NCBI GenBank assembly: GCA_947652605.1
Contig: OX393581.1
Location: 45,531,924 to 45,595,923, forward strand
Source: Elmis aenea
Taxonomy: Eukaryota > Arthropoda > Insecta > Coleoptera > Elmidae
DNA: 64,000 nucleotides
Reading direction: 5' to 3'
The position numbers and the translations under genes were made by a program. Within the stretch, counting starts at the first letter, position 1. Every line of letters begins with the position of its first letter. Under the pieces are notes generated by a model. It saw only the letters and a program-made list of their open reading frames with translations, made no database searches and was not told the DNA's origin. This document shows positions 34,989 through 47,953 of this stretch, piece by piece.

Positions 34989-35034
34989 TGGTAACCGAGA
35001 TCCACCGGAAAACATTTGAATTTGGTCCACCCTG
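34989..35034 (-). repeat. CAGGGTG-type terminus, second copy
   Basis: On the minus strand from 35034: CAGGGTGGACCAAATTCAAA, then GGATCTCGGTTACCACAAT. Same orientation as the end at 34674 and exactly 360 bases away, suggesting one element inside or next to another or a tandem duplication of ends. Confidence 0.6.
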
Positions 35035-35854
35035 TACTGTTTTGCTGCAAAATAATTAAGGCAGCCAATATTTTCAACTTTAATTTTACTTGCTAAAGTC
35101 CTATGTGTCTAATATGTGTCAATACCGTGAGTATAAATATTTACTCCTTTTTTCGATTGAACATGGTTTTAAGTCAAATGAAAGTGAGACTGACGAAATA
35201 CCCGCGTAGCCAGTGACCTAAGTTATTTATTATGCAGCACCCCGCCACAATTTGTCGTCCATTTTAATTTAATTCCACAGAATTTCCTTGGGGATTTTAA
35301 CTAAAACATAACTCGATATTAAATTGTCTTGTCGGACTTAGCTGTTGCTGCAAGTAAAACGTTAATGGAAACTATCGCTAACTAAATTTTCCATTAATAA
35401 TAACCAATTTACTTGTAGACAGAGAACACCGAGAACTAAGGAGAAATAAATGTATACGTTTCAGAGTTTCTAGATTAAGTGTTCTGAACTTCAATGATAA
35501 ATGAGGTGGAATTGTTATTATGACAACGGTATATTTAGAAGATTTATTGGTTTATCTACTTATATTGTGCCGTAACCCTTGTGCGATTGTCAAAAATTCT
35601 TGTTTTATGCGAGGTTATTTCTTGGAAAACATGTTGTTAACAAAAGAAATGTAGTGTGTAATATGGCATGACATAATTATTATTTATTATTTACGTTTTA
35701 ATTTGAGGCTGCTTCATTTACTTTCAAATGAATTTAAATACTAACAAGTCACTAACTCGTGTGCTTATAAAAAATGAAATTCATGAGATTGTGCAATTCA
35801 TTACTCAGAGTAATATGACGTAAAATTAAATATAAAATAGCATGTAATCATGCA

Positions 35855-36075
35855 TGGTTTTTAATGGAACCATAGTTGACTGTGGCATCACGAGAATGAG
35901 GATTTTTCCCCCATTTCAATGATATATATATATTATGTGGGGTCGATTTATTCATTTTCCTAACATTATAGCAAAAATTAGGTAATTTTTCATGTTTTAT
36001 TTTGTTTTTAGTAGGTAGTAGGTTTATGTCATTAAGAATATAACTGGTAAAACAAACTGCCATTCTGTTGTTTTT
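35855..36075 (-). repeat. Right arm of the ~2-kb foldback
   Basis: Inverted copy of 33995-34200, slightly longer owing to short indels (for example CTACTACCTACTAAAAAC versus CTACTACTAAAAAC, and an expanded ATATAT run). A 71-codon frame on the minus strand (35848-36063) runs through the arm, and its start reads MAVCFTSYILND; the left arm is broken in the same frame. I do not recognise the protein. Confidence 0.7.
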
Positions 36076-38844
36076 ATGATAGTTTGGCAGAAATAATCAC
36101 GTTCAATTGTTGATTGTTTGTATTTTTGTACCTTAAAAACACGAAATGGCGTGCGAATATTACGAAAAGTATGATATGTTAGAATGTTTTATTCAAAGTA
36201 ATAATAATTCTGAAGCTGCAAGTGAAACATATTTTAATCACCCATAATGAAGAAGAAATGTCGCACAATTAATGAGATTTTGTTTTAAGGCAACCTAATA
36301 AATCTATTTTTTTAAGATTTCCATCTTACCCCTCATTTGATTGCTATTATCGCTGCGATACAATATAAAGCAATAATAATTATTTGAAGTATAACAACCC
36401 AACCCAATTTTAACTGACTCATCTGTAAATTTTAAAAGAGTTTATGCACTCTCTAGGAAGGATATTTTTATTCACTGACATTAATAAGTATGTACAAATA
36501 GAATGGGGTAAAATATAAAAGTGTAGATACTTTTATTAATCTATTATCAATCGCAACAGTTTCTTTATAAAAACGTTTTAAACGTTGTTTGTAGATATTT
36601 CCAATTATAACGAATCTCAAAATGATTGTAGTTGTCAAAGTCATGACTTACACTATTAAATTGATTTAACTTTGAATAGTTTCTATTTAATTGCTTGCGA
36701 ATGGTTGCAGCAGTTTCAAAACTGAATAATGCATCTCATGCAATGTTTATTGCTAAGAAACTTATGTTAGGATTTTTTTACCCTAAAATAATTTGAGGAA
36801 CCAACATTCGCAACCATTTTTAATGGGTAAAGTCCTGTTTTTCAAATGTTAATCAAGGCTGTATATTCCAAATCACACCAATAAGTTTTGGGCTGTTTAA
36901 TATAAATTTTTTTATATTCTTTTTTGTTTCAATGTGTATAAGGTACGTTTAAAATACAATTACAAGTTGGGAGATTGAAAATCTTAAGTTTGACACAAAA
37001 TTCTTCCAAAAGGCAAGTTATATTTCTAAACTAATTGAAATTTGGCCACAACGATGTAGACAACTTAAAGCGTTTATAGTCCATCTGTAAAATATGACAT
37101 GTTGTCGGTTTGAAATGTTCTTTCGTGGATATTCAACAGGCGGATTAGAGTCAGAAGTTGACACAAACAGAGAAATAATATTCTTGTTTCGTAGAAAATA
37201 AAGGTATAATGCTTTTTTGACACCTATCAACAAGGATAAAAATAAAATAGCTCTATGCAAGATGTGCACATAACTACAGCAAGAATATAACACGTATCAG
37301 TTCAAGCTTTATTTAAAAATCGGCAACAAAAATGGAAATTTAAACCCTAAATCTAATCGTCAAAGACTTTGTGTATTCCTTTAGTATTATTTTGACTTCC
37401 AATTGAGTACGTTGTCATAACTCGAAAGTAATATTACTCTGTTATCTAATTCTGTAGGAAATAAATGTTATCCCAACAATTAAATATGATTCTTTCAATC
37501 AATTCTTGCAAAAATCATGTCAAAGCTACATATATTTGTCAAAGGTGTAGTGCTAAAGAATGTAACTTATATAGATTTTAAAAAAGTTCAACTTTTATTT
37601 AGGTTTTTGTGTTGAACTATTAATACATTTTTGAAAATATAGTTTAACTTATATTGGAATAAAATTTAATTCATAAAGTAATATCATTGTAAGTTGTAAC
37701 TGTAAAACATAAATTATCATATTACAAAATATAAACCAATAATACTATCAAACACACGAGTTATCCATTTTTAAAGATGTGTTGTACAAAGTACTCTACT
37801 TGTAAAACTAGGAGGCGAGCCCGGTAGAGGGTTAAATACAAAGAAAGTTTACACAGCAACCGAATGTAAAGATTATATTAAATCTAAGACTTATTCCAAG
37901 CTGCAGAATAGGATCAGGAAGTAAATGTATAATGAAAATTCTAATTTTTGTTGTTACTTCTCCTAGAAGAGCACATTGGTATTTTATCTCATATGCGAGA
38001 TAAATTGTGGAGTACTTTCAATCTGTGTTGACCAACATTCAAAGTTTGATCAGAATCCATTTCGTCTTAGGAGTATAGCAGAGCTATTTTCTGTGGCATC
38101 ATCTAATAGTACTATTTTGAATTTCGTAAGGACGTTAAGTAGATTACCTCTCCCTTTTGTCCAGTAAACCTCTAATCGTATTAATAAATTACGCTGTTGT
38201 TGAACAGGAATGGAGATTCTGTGGTAAAAGCATTGGTTTCTGCAGACTGGATCGCATATTTGATTAAACATCAGCGTATGTTAAATAAAAGTTAATTTAA
38301 ATTCATCGGCTTAACCAAGAAACTGGAAAAGTTTTAGCTTATTTGATAATAAGTTTACTTAAAATATTAACATAATAAAAGAGATTTACATTATTGATGT
38401 ATCTTTAAGAAACACAAAATCATTTTTAATTGTTTTATTACTAATGTGTTAAAAAGTCAATTTAAAGCCATAATTTAATATGTTTAACAATCTATTGATT
38501 TTAATCGCTTCTAAAAGGCATTTGAAAACTTAGATCTGATAAAATTTTTGTCATGAATTGAATACAGAGACAAGAAACGTTTTACGCCGTCAACATAGTT
38601 TGTTCTTTAGGATAAATTTTCATGAAGCATTTGGCAATAAAAGTTAAAATGCCGACGTCGTAAACGAATAAAAACTGAATGGCTGAACAAAAATAAGGCG
38701 ATAAAATTTGCCTTAAAACGAGTGTTTCATAAGGCAACGAGTTTTATGTTAATGTATAAAAGTACACATGCTGAAACATTATAGGATGTTTTGAAACAGG
38801 TATAAAAATCTGTATATGTATGAGTATTAAATAAAAATCCTAAA
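36076..38844. other. No recognised feature
   Basis: Frames at 37018-37293, 37976-38167 and 38050-38271 lack recognisable motifs. No element ends seen. Possibly unique intronic sequence. Confidence 0.35.
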
Positions 38845-40975
38845 GACCAATTAGCCTGCTTATGTCGAAGCTATTTGAAAAAGTGTTAGGTACTAGAAAA
38901 ATTAGAACTTATACTCCAAGACCGCCAAATAATACCAACGTAACAATTTGGCTTGAGAGCCCAACACAATAGAGCAAATACACTGGGTAACAAACAGGAT
39001 CAGACAAGACTTTAAAGGGGAAAAAATATGTTCAACTGGTTTTCTTGACATAACGCAAGCTTTTGACAGAGTTTGGCACACAAGGCTACTCTACAAAATC
39101 AGAAAACTATTACCACTAAATTACTTTTTTATACTAAAATCCTACCCCACTAACCGCCATTTTCGAGTAAAGTATCCTGACCCGTACACAGACCATTAAA
39201 TAAATGCTGGAGTTCCCCAGGGGAGCATGCTGGGGCCGATACTGTTTCTCATATACAGGGAGTTTCGTAAAAGTGCGAAAAAACTCTGAAGGTGATTCCT
39301 TATCAAAAATTAAGGGGGTCTATTGTATATACTTTTTCCTTAGATGTCTCCCGTCGGAGTTACACCCTCCTAAAGGGAAGCGGTAACATTAGGTTTTTAT
39401 TTTATTCCTCAAATTTGGATAAACGTAGAAAAATGATATTTAGTAGATTATTTATACTTAAAAAAAAAATCCATAGTAACATTTTCAATCATCTCCTACC
39501 TTCACAGGGGGCTGAAAAGTGCGACCCCTGTTTGTATTTTTATCAGAACTTTTTGGTGAGTTAAAATTTTACAATTTGTTTTAAAAGCTTGATTTATTTA
39601 GAAACTTTTTTTATTCTTTAACTTTTCTTGTAAAACCTACAGTTTTTGAGTAAAAAGCTAATATGTAAACATGCACCATTAAACAATATTTTAATATAAA
39701 ACAATTCATTTTGGTGGTTGTCATGGTTTGTTAATGTTCATATTGACAATTAATTGTTTTTACGGGAATTACCTCCCGAATAATTTCGCAATTATTAACA
39801 AACACCCTTGAAGGTGGGACATGAATGAAAATATAACTTTGTTAAACCTTTCAAAAAGTACAAAACATCTACCAATATCATTCTCTTACATCAGGGGTCG
39901 GGGAAAATTTTTACCTATTACGCCAAAATATATTTATTTACGCCGACGTTACCCTCTTGATTTGAAAGGAAGAAAATATTTAAATTCAAAAGGTTTATCC
40001 GTTTATCGAATCTATTTATACGGAGAATACAATTATAAATATAACAAGGAACGTGCTTTTTTATATAAATTTATGTCTATTGAGTCCTCAATCCTCATTA
40101 CCCCCAAGAATTTCATTTTTACCCCACTTGGGGTAATTTACCCCGGTTCGCCGACCTTTGTCTTACATGTATTCAAATTTAAGAAATACAATTAAAACCT
40201 AAGTTCACCGCTCCCTTTTAGGCGGGTGTAACTCCGAAAGAAGACGTCTAAGGAAAACATTTTATATAAAAGACCCCCCTTAATTTTCGATAAGGAATCA
40301 CTTCTTGAATTTTTTCGCATTTTTTACGAAACCCTGTATACTGCCAATATGCCAACCAAAGAAACCCTTCTTACTGCAACATTTGCCGACGACACGGCAG
40401 TCCTAGCCTCACACGAGTCCCACTAGAGCGTCACACATTCCTCAGTCTCATCTTCGGAAGTTAGAAACATGGTGTAAACAGTGGAAAATCAAGCTCAATG
40501 AGACTAACTCAGTACACGTCACCTTCACGAACCGAAGGGGTAGATGTCCACCTATTACCCTAAATAACCTCCAGATACCGCAACACGATGAGGCCAAATA
40601 CCTCGGACTTACCCTAGACAAAGGAGTCACCTGGCGCAACAACATATTTATCAAACGTAAGCAATTGGGCTTGAAACTTTACAGGTTTATTTGATGTAAA
40701 TATGAACTGTCGCAAAAAAAATACAGACATATTGGACAGATTCAATCCAAAGTCCTCAGAATAGTAGCCAACGCCCCATGGTTTGTTCCAAATACTATCA
40801 TTAAACAAGATCTACAGATCAAAACTGTTAAAAAAGAAGTAAAATAGCACACCACGGAATACGTCAAAAAGCTTTGAATTCACCCAAATAGTCTAGCGAA
40901 ACAACCCATGACCCACCCACTAAACCTCCTTAAGCGCCACACCACAACGGGTATTATCGTCAGATTTTAAACCTA
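38845..40975 (+). pseudogene. Jockey-type LINE relic split by a TA-flanked element
   Basis: Left part: RPISLLMSKLFEKV (38850-38890), CSTGFLDITQAFDRVWHTRL (39028-39085), LPLNYFFILKSYPTNRHFRV (39108-39165), AGVPQGSMLGPILFLIY (39207-39253). Right part resumes with TANMPTKETLLTATFADDTA (about 40340-40400), VLASH, then scattered C-terminal pieces to about 40975 with frameshifts. Removing the element 39256-40336 and one TA copy rejoins LIY to TANMPT in frame. So the LINE was intact here when the insertion happened and decayed later. Clade assignment rests on the AFDRVWHxxLL and FADDTAVLA motifs. Confidence 0.85.
39254..40338. mobile_element. Long-TIR element (1,081 bp) inserted in the jockey RT
   Basis: 39256-40336 begins CAGGGAGTTTCGTAAAAGTG and ends CGCATTTTTTACGAAACCCTG. 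The inverted arms continue with mismatches for about 170 bp each (39256-39425, 40165-40336), including CGATAAGGAATCAC and TCGGAGTTACACCC blocks. TA is duplicated at both edges, so insertion is of Tc1/mariner type. The interior has a 124-codon frame (39821-40195) ending in the right arm. It is basic and Tyr-rich but resembles no family I know. Shares an internal block with 22387-23011. Confidence 0.8.
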
Positions 40976-42432
40976 AGGACATCTAAGACCAAATTAATTA
41001 TGTATTATGTATAAACTGCTTTAAATGTAAAATCCCAGGTGCTAAACTTAGCTAAGCTATTGGTTTATGGGAAGTTACCATAGGGTAGTTTTCCACATGT
41101 CCTTGTAACGGCTGATACATTTGATTAACGTATAAACAGTATACAGATTGCTAATTAATTGGGATAATTAAAATAAAGTATTTCAGTTAGTGAAGAAATA
41201 AAAATTTGATAGAGAATAACCTATAGGGTCATTTATAACTATAGCCACTAACTTCCGGATAATAATTGTAAACCTTTACGAGGTAGTAAAATCTGATAAA
41301 AAATATTGATTCTAAAACCATTATTTTTATATTATTATAAAAGAGGGAAACTCTTCTTTAATATATCATTCATTCATTATTCCGCTCCATTTTAATGTAA
41401 ATCGGTTTGATATATGTATTTATAATGCCTGCAGGAAAATGCCATAATTTTTGTGTCTTTCTTGTACCAAACAATTCTCGGTTGCCTTATTCCTTATAAT
41501 GTTTTCACAACGAACAATAAAACGTAATAACTAAAATTCACTTCATGTCAACACAATAACGACTGTTGAAATTGTTTGCAATAGGTACATATTAATACAC
41601 TTATTAAACAAACAAGAGTCTACAATTTATTTGTCGTCTCAAGTTTCTTTGATAATATTTGTAGAGTTTTTAGAAAGATGCTATTTTAAACAAGTTGATC
41701 AAAAATTTATGGTGTTATTCAAAACATGGAATTTGTATACACTTAATACAAAATAAATCAAATACAAATGTTTTTAACATACTGAAGCGCTCTTGTAATA
41801 ACATTTATTACATTTTTCTGTTATATTAAAAACACAATTTTTTAATATTGAATGGAATTAAAACCGTATAATAATATTTCCAAACAATGTATATTCCAAA
41901 ATTAATTTATCGTCCTATTGTTTTTTGTTGTGATGAACGGGCTTAATATATTAAAATTTTGTTTTGTAATAAATAACGTCAAACGTGTTTTGTTTTATAT
42001 TCCCCCGTCCTGTAAGTTTTGAAAGGGTTTAGCAAATATATTTATAGCTTTATTATTTCACAAATGTTCGATTGATCGTTTTCCAGACGAACTGGCGTTA
42101 GTCTGGCCAACCTAATCTGTAGCAGACCGTATAATATATAGACTAACGCCATTATTGCTTGCTGGACTTTGTCCAAGGTGGCATGTTATGCAACTTGTGT
42201 CGTTATTGCTAAGCATTTTGCCATGATTACGTAAAATTAATAGTCCCATCATGAAAGGGTACCACACAGCAAGTATTTTAGTCAAACTGAGATGAAATTT
42301 CCAACTGGACTTTTCTATATATCCTCGTTAATGCACATTATGTTGACTATGTTTGGTACTAACCGTAAGGTCTCAAGTATAATACGCACTTGTGTATAAC
42401 ACGCATGCTTAATTTAGCCCAATGTGAGTTAT
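40976..42432. other. No recognised feature
   Basis: AT-rich. A short inverted pair (GGCGTTAGTCT at about 42091 and AGACTAACGCC at 42139-42149) may mark a tiny foldback. Otherwise nothing. Confidence 0.35.
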
Positions 42433-42702
42433 ATAGGGTGTCCCAGATTACATTTCCAGCATAGGGTTCTCGGTTATTATAAGAGATACAGGTTTGTTTA
42501 AATTAGATAAATTATTTCTTAGGATGAGAGAAGCCGCTATCAATTTTTAAAAGTACAAACTTGCTCGTTCTTCAGATGTTATAGCAACAGAGATGAAAAT
42601 TTCCTCTCATACAAAGGAATAATTCATCTAATTTCAACGCACCTGTATCTCTTGTAATAAGCGAGATCCCCTTTCTGGAAATGTAATCCTGGACACCCTG
42701 TA
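42433..42702. mobile_element. CAGGGTG MITE, complete copy
   Basis: About 267 bp (42435-42700). The left end (C)AGGGTGTCCCAGATTACAT has lost the first C; the right end mirrors it as CACCCTG. The arms match over about 110 bp, including the GATCTCG block and the ATCTC/GAGAT hairpin in each. TA at both edges. The piece at 727-830 is the left arm of the same family. Non-coding. Confidence 0.8.
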
Positions 42703-45699
42703 TACGATAAAAAAAAACGTATTTGTAAGTACTCGTGTATAAGACGCATCCAAAGTGTTGAGGGCAAAAATGATTAAAAATTTCGCCTCTTATACGCGAT
42801 ATTTTACAGTATTTATTATAATTTATGTATTAAAAAAATGCATAGAATAACAAATTTACATCCAAATTGTAAAAAACGTTTTTTTTCCAAAACATTGTCA
42901 AATTGTCCGCAAGGTCGAATACTCAAAGATATTCAGCGCTTGGGAATGTAGCTCAGGATCTTTACGTCTAAATGTTATTCAAAATAAGTAGCAAATTTAT
43001 TGTTATTCGTTCATTTTGTAAGCGCCAAGCGACCTGCAAACTGAATCGCCCAGTATAGCACAAGCCATAAGTACAGACAATTTTGTAAACTTGTATTCTT
43101 TATAGTAAACCACGTTTTGATGTCGATGTCACACGAGTAGTTTTTTATTTTGTATGTTATACTATTGTTGTAGTGTAAACACCATTTTTGTACTGTGTTG
43201 TTACTGTTTGAAGCGTCAGTGATATTGTTGTTGATATTTGTAATATTGTCTTTGCCTTTGTTATTAGTGTGATTGATTGTTTTTATTTGTTTTTTGATAA
43301 TATTCTACAGTAAAATAAAATACACCATGGATATATGAACTGGTTAATCAAACTAGGAGAGTCCGCCCAAATATATGAAATTAATGCAAGAGATAAATTT
43401 CACTTTGTAAACGTATGCTAAAAATTGCCATTCCGGGTTTTAAAACAGCTACCGCATAATAATTGAGGTTATAAATTACAACATAGGTCATTAAGATAAT
43501 AAATTGATGTTTATTAGACACAGAAGATAAAAAATTACTGAAGTTGCACCTTAATGGTGAAAAATACCACCTGTTACAAACGACAAAAGTTATGTAAAAT
43601 ATCTGTGCAAATCCGAAATTGTTGGAAAGTTTCGATTTGCTTTAGCACATTTGAATGGAAAAATGTTTGAGTAAGGAGTAAATTTACTTATTTTCAATTG
43701 GTGTTTTAGAACAGATTTGACTTTCAAGAAAAATAGTTTTCTCGCAGTGCAGTCACGGTTAAACTGTTCGACTTCTGTGTTACAAACAATGATTATTCTA
43801 AATTTCTGGTTTTTTGAAGTTAAATAAAACATCTGAAGTTAATGTACCTATGTGCAAATTTAGATCTTTAAAAAGATGATTTTTTGTGGCTTTATTATTC
43901 TATTTCAGAGAAAAATAATAATTGACTGTAATTTTTATATGGTGATAAATAAGGTGTCTTACTGTTATTTACTTTATTTAATTTAAAATTAATCCTAGCA
44001 AACCTCATACATTGTTAAATACTGGAAAAAGCTTCATACAATGGAACAAAAATCAATTCAAAATTATGATGTAAATTTTGAAAAAGTTGTATTTTACCTT
44101 ATTTAAAGGCACTAATATAATTTTAAAACATAATTTGATGGTAAATTATCTTATTCTTCCATTCATTGCAATATTTAAATACTTTTGATCACGATTATTT
44201 TAAGAGAATAACATAAAATTTATTAGTTATCAATAAAGATGCATAGTATGTGACTAAATGAGTCTGTACACCATTACTTTGTTTTAAAGCAAAACAAAGC
44301 AGTTGATTATTAACTTACAGTTCCAAAAACTCTTGTATTGGATCTTACTAATTTAATGTGGTTGCTTTCATGGACAACTGGCACTTGATATCTTAAAAGA
44401 ATTAATGTTTAGAAGACTGAAAAGATAAGAAAACTAACTCACTTACTTTGACCTTAAACAATACAGTATCATTTTATAGAATGAAAACAGAATTAATTTT
44501 TGTGTCATTAAATGTAGTAGTTTTCGCCATTTACCATTACATTATGTTTAGGGTTATTTTTTAAAACAAACAGGATGTTCGAGGTTATAATGATCTCCAA
44601 GATCATCTATCACCCAATAACAATTTAAAAGTGATAAATACTGTTGTCTATAATGATATTAAAAAGTCACATAGCTTTGGGTGGTGCTTTTTTAAACATT
44701 TTTTGCATCAATCGCACAAAATTATTCGTGGTTTACTCTTTTGGTTATGTGAGATGAATATTTACATGTAATTATAATCATCAAAAAATAATTTTAACTG
44801 GATATTTTACGATTTGTTTCAGTTTATTTTAAAATAAAATTTTCTGATTGCTTTTTTAAGTGTCACACCAACGTTCTTTATAAAAAGTTAATTAATTTTT
44901 GCTTAGTCATCGATAAGATTCTGCTTTGGGGACTTTATTACAAAAGTGCCTCCAACAGAATAAAGATAATGTCGAGAGGGTTTTAAAAACTCGTACTTTA
45001 AAATAAGCGATTAACAATTTTTTAAAAGTAGATATCTTTTGAAGATAAATAGCAACACTTTCAATCGGTGTAGTAGACTTCTAAAATTGCTAATTGAATT
45101 TAATAATAAACGATTAACTTAATGTTAGCTGTTTTTCGCTATTTAGACAGAGTGCATGTATTATTTTTTTGTTTCTATTAATTAAGTTTGGGCTACACAG
45201 CGGCAAGTACATACAAAATTACTTTAAAATGTTTTACAAGCACCGTTACTTAACATCATTAACGCCATCATGGAACGCCTGGTCTAGCAGATCACGAGAT
45301 AACTGACAATCGATTTACCAAAGTTAGTGCAGGTAACTTAGTTACCAATGAAATATTAGATGTACCTACTCAACTAACGAAATCAAGTCCTCTCCGTGAT
45401 GCTGTTTTAGAGGCCTGCTGTTGTTTATAAATAATTTATAAAAGTTGCTTAACTAAAATTAAATTTCAGAGTTTTAAGCTGCCGCATCTCTCACGGGATA
45501 GCTTAAGTAAGGCATAAAATTCAATGAAAAAAAAAGTGAGATAGCTCTCATATTAATCTGTAGAGGCCCTAGAGGCTTTTACAATAACTATAGAAAATCT
45601 CTATTTGTCTGCTCACATATTCGTACAATCCAATATTAGTCAAAATTTTTGGCAATAAAATGCTCCGATGTTCGTCCAAAAGTCCAATATTTCTCACGA
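42703..45699. other. No recognised feature
   Basis: Three kilobases of AT-rich DNA. A frame at 43590-43832 (minus) lacks motifs. No terminal repeats seen by eye. Confidence 0.35.
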
Positions 45700-46042
45700 G
45701 AGTAAAAACAAAGGCAAAATCAGACAACATTGGATAAGTACTTTGCTAAATCTATTGCTATTGAATCCCCAAAAAAAGGGACAAAAAGACATAGATCACC
45801 AAAATTTGAGATATCTGATGTTTTACGTGCTCTTCAGCTTCTGCCATTATTGCTCTTCAGTAAAGGTAAAATTCTGTTTAAATTTTTGTTCATTTATGAA
45901 TCAGAATCGGGACTGGAAACCGATTATTCCAATTGTAGTTAATTTTGATGGAAAAAATTATTTTATGTTCGTTTGATTCAGGATTCAGTATTCGTTCTTC
46001 CCTCAGGATTGGATTAAAGATTAATATAGAGGTTCCACTGTA
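45700..46042 (+). pseudogene. pogo/Tigger-like 3' end
   Basis: The right edge reads AGAGGTTCCACTG then TA (46041-46042). Its reverse complement, CAGTGGAACCTCTATATTAA, has the form of pogo/Tigger TIRs. Just inside, the plus-strand translation TLDKYFAKSIAIESPKKGTK (from about 45729) looks like the TxLDxFF-type tail of pogo-family transposases, followed by SPKFEISDVL. The catalytic domain and left end are missing. Two overlapping frames indicate decay. Confidence 0.45.
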
Positions 46043-47365
46043 CTTATTTTTTTATTACTCCAGAGTGCAAATCTTACCTCACGAAAAAAATTGATTTCAT
46101 CTCGAGTCGTAAATGCTATTTATCCTAGGCATTAATCTTTGATGCTATGAAAATTTAAGACCCTTAAATAGGGAACATAAATACCAAATTTATAAGGTCT
46201 TACATATAACACTCCAAATAATAATAAGTTTTGCAGTGTGTAGCTGAAACACATAATTTGTTGTATAAATTACTGTTTCACCACAATTCGTGTATGATTT
46301 CTAATTATCTTTTTTAGTTTTATAACTTTTTACTGGACAATAATTCGTTTACTTAACATCTCAGTAAATATTTCTGTCAAAAATAATAAAATAAAAATTG
46401 TAAAGTGATTTTTTAACGTCTTAAGTGCAAAAACAAAATTGTCCAAAAACACTACAAAATATTTCCTTTTCACGTTCGCCTTAACAATTATTTTCTAGTA
46501 TTCCCACGGCAAATAGAAGTTTTATGTCATCAAATGCCTGACTAAAACGCTTAAAAATAACTCAGCGAAATCCACGAAGACCTTGTAGTTCTTTTAGCTA
46601 AAACCGATTAACTCTATAGCATTAAAACTATCCACCCTTACGTTTCTCTAGCGCAGCTTTTTTATACTTGTAATTCAAAAACTTGTCGTAAAAACAAGTG
46701 ACGCCAGAAATCCTGAAAAATATTACAGCAGTTGACAAATGAACATCATTTACAACAAATATAAAAAAATTGCCAGAACACAAAGGAAGTTACTACCAGA
46801 AAAACAGTATCTCAAAGTTGTATAAAGCAACGGCGATTTAATACTCTGGGTTTTGACTTTTGTAAGGTATTTGTAATCTTCACTAAAAGTTTTTAAAAAT
46901 GGATATGTCGAATAACAAAACTTTTTGAGATATATTTTAAAATATTTTGATCGAGTCGAATGTTTGACATCATGTTTAAACTTTAGACGTTTATAACTCG
47001 AGCTGTTCAGGTACGGCTTCTTTTATAGCACAGATGTATTGCAAAGCATAAAACTTGGTTCGATCGATGGTTAAGTAATAAAGTTTAATTGCAGGAAACT
47101 TTAGAACTTGCAGGAAACAATACATGAATCGCGCTTTGCTCTGATATCCATTCCATAAGGTTTGTCGCAACGAACAGTGAGTAACAAGCAAAGGTTTGTT
47201 ATTACATGTGTAATCAGCAAAAGCTCTACAATAAAACCAACAAACACTTACAGAAATGGTGGACAATAAAAGTTTGCACACGATCCAGAGAGTGATTAAA
47301 CTGAGAAAAAAAAAACACTGTCTAGTACTGATAACTTTACATTTATTCTCAACTTTTAGGACACC
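46043..47365. other. No recognised gene
   Basis: The right part (46991-47365) is open on the minus strand as part of a 161-codon frame running into the outer repeat at 47366. Its translation (for example SLESDQGCVYCIKNIKTKCF) has no known domain, and I do not call it coding. Confidence 0.35.
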
Positions 47366-47953
47366 TATAATTTTTCCGAAGGAAGTGGCCAGTGGCACGT
47401 ATAACTCTGCAAAACATTTAGTTTTGATGTTCTTAATGCAATAAACACAGCCTTGATCAGATTCTAGCGACAACATATCGTGACTTTCCCTGGTGAGATA
47501 CTCCGTAAAACGTTCGCATTTGGTCCACCTAGGACAGGGTGGTCCAAATTCGATGGGATTGCATGGGTATCTCGCTTAATAGTCAAGATAGAGAAATGAT
47601 TAGCTTATCAAAAATGTGCTGTTTTTTGAGACAAACCTAGAACAGTTCTCAAATATATTCTATCACTTCCGGTTTTTCTTGTATTTCTTGTTTGTTTTCA
47701 CAGCCTACTTTCTGTTTCCCATCTTAAAAAAAATCAAAAAACTTTTGTAACTTGTTTATTATTGTAAATAAATACATCAACCCTTACATCATTCAAAAGG
47801 GAAAAAACAAGAAATTTAAATAGGTCATAGCTTACATTAAAAAGGTGAGTTTGTGTCATAACTTTTTTATGGCAATCGCAAACAACTTTTTTGTAGTGCT
47901 ATCAAAATCTACAGAAAACATCTAAAAATGGTCCTCATAAACTTTTAAGATAT

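Noticed and set aside
46991..47476. 161-codon minus-strand frame
   Set aside because: Its start lies within a dispersed repeat also present at 50.7 and 63.9 kb, and the translation has no known domain.
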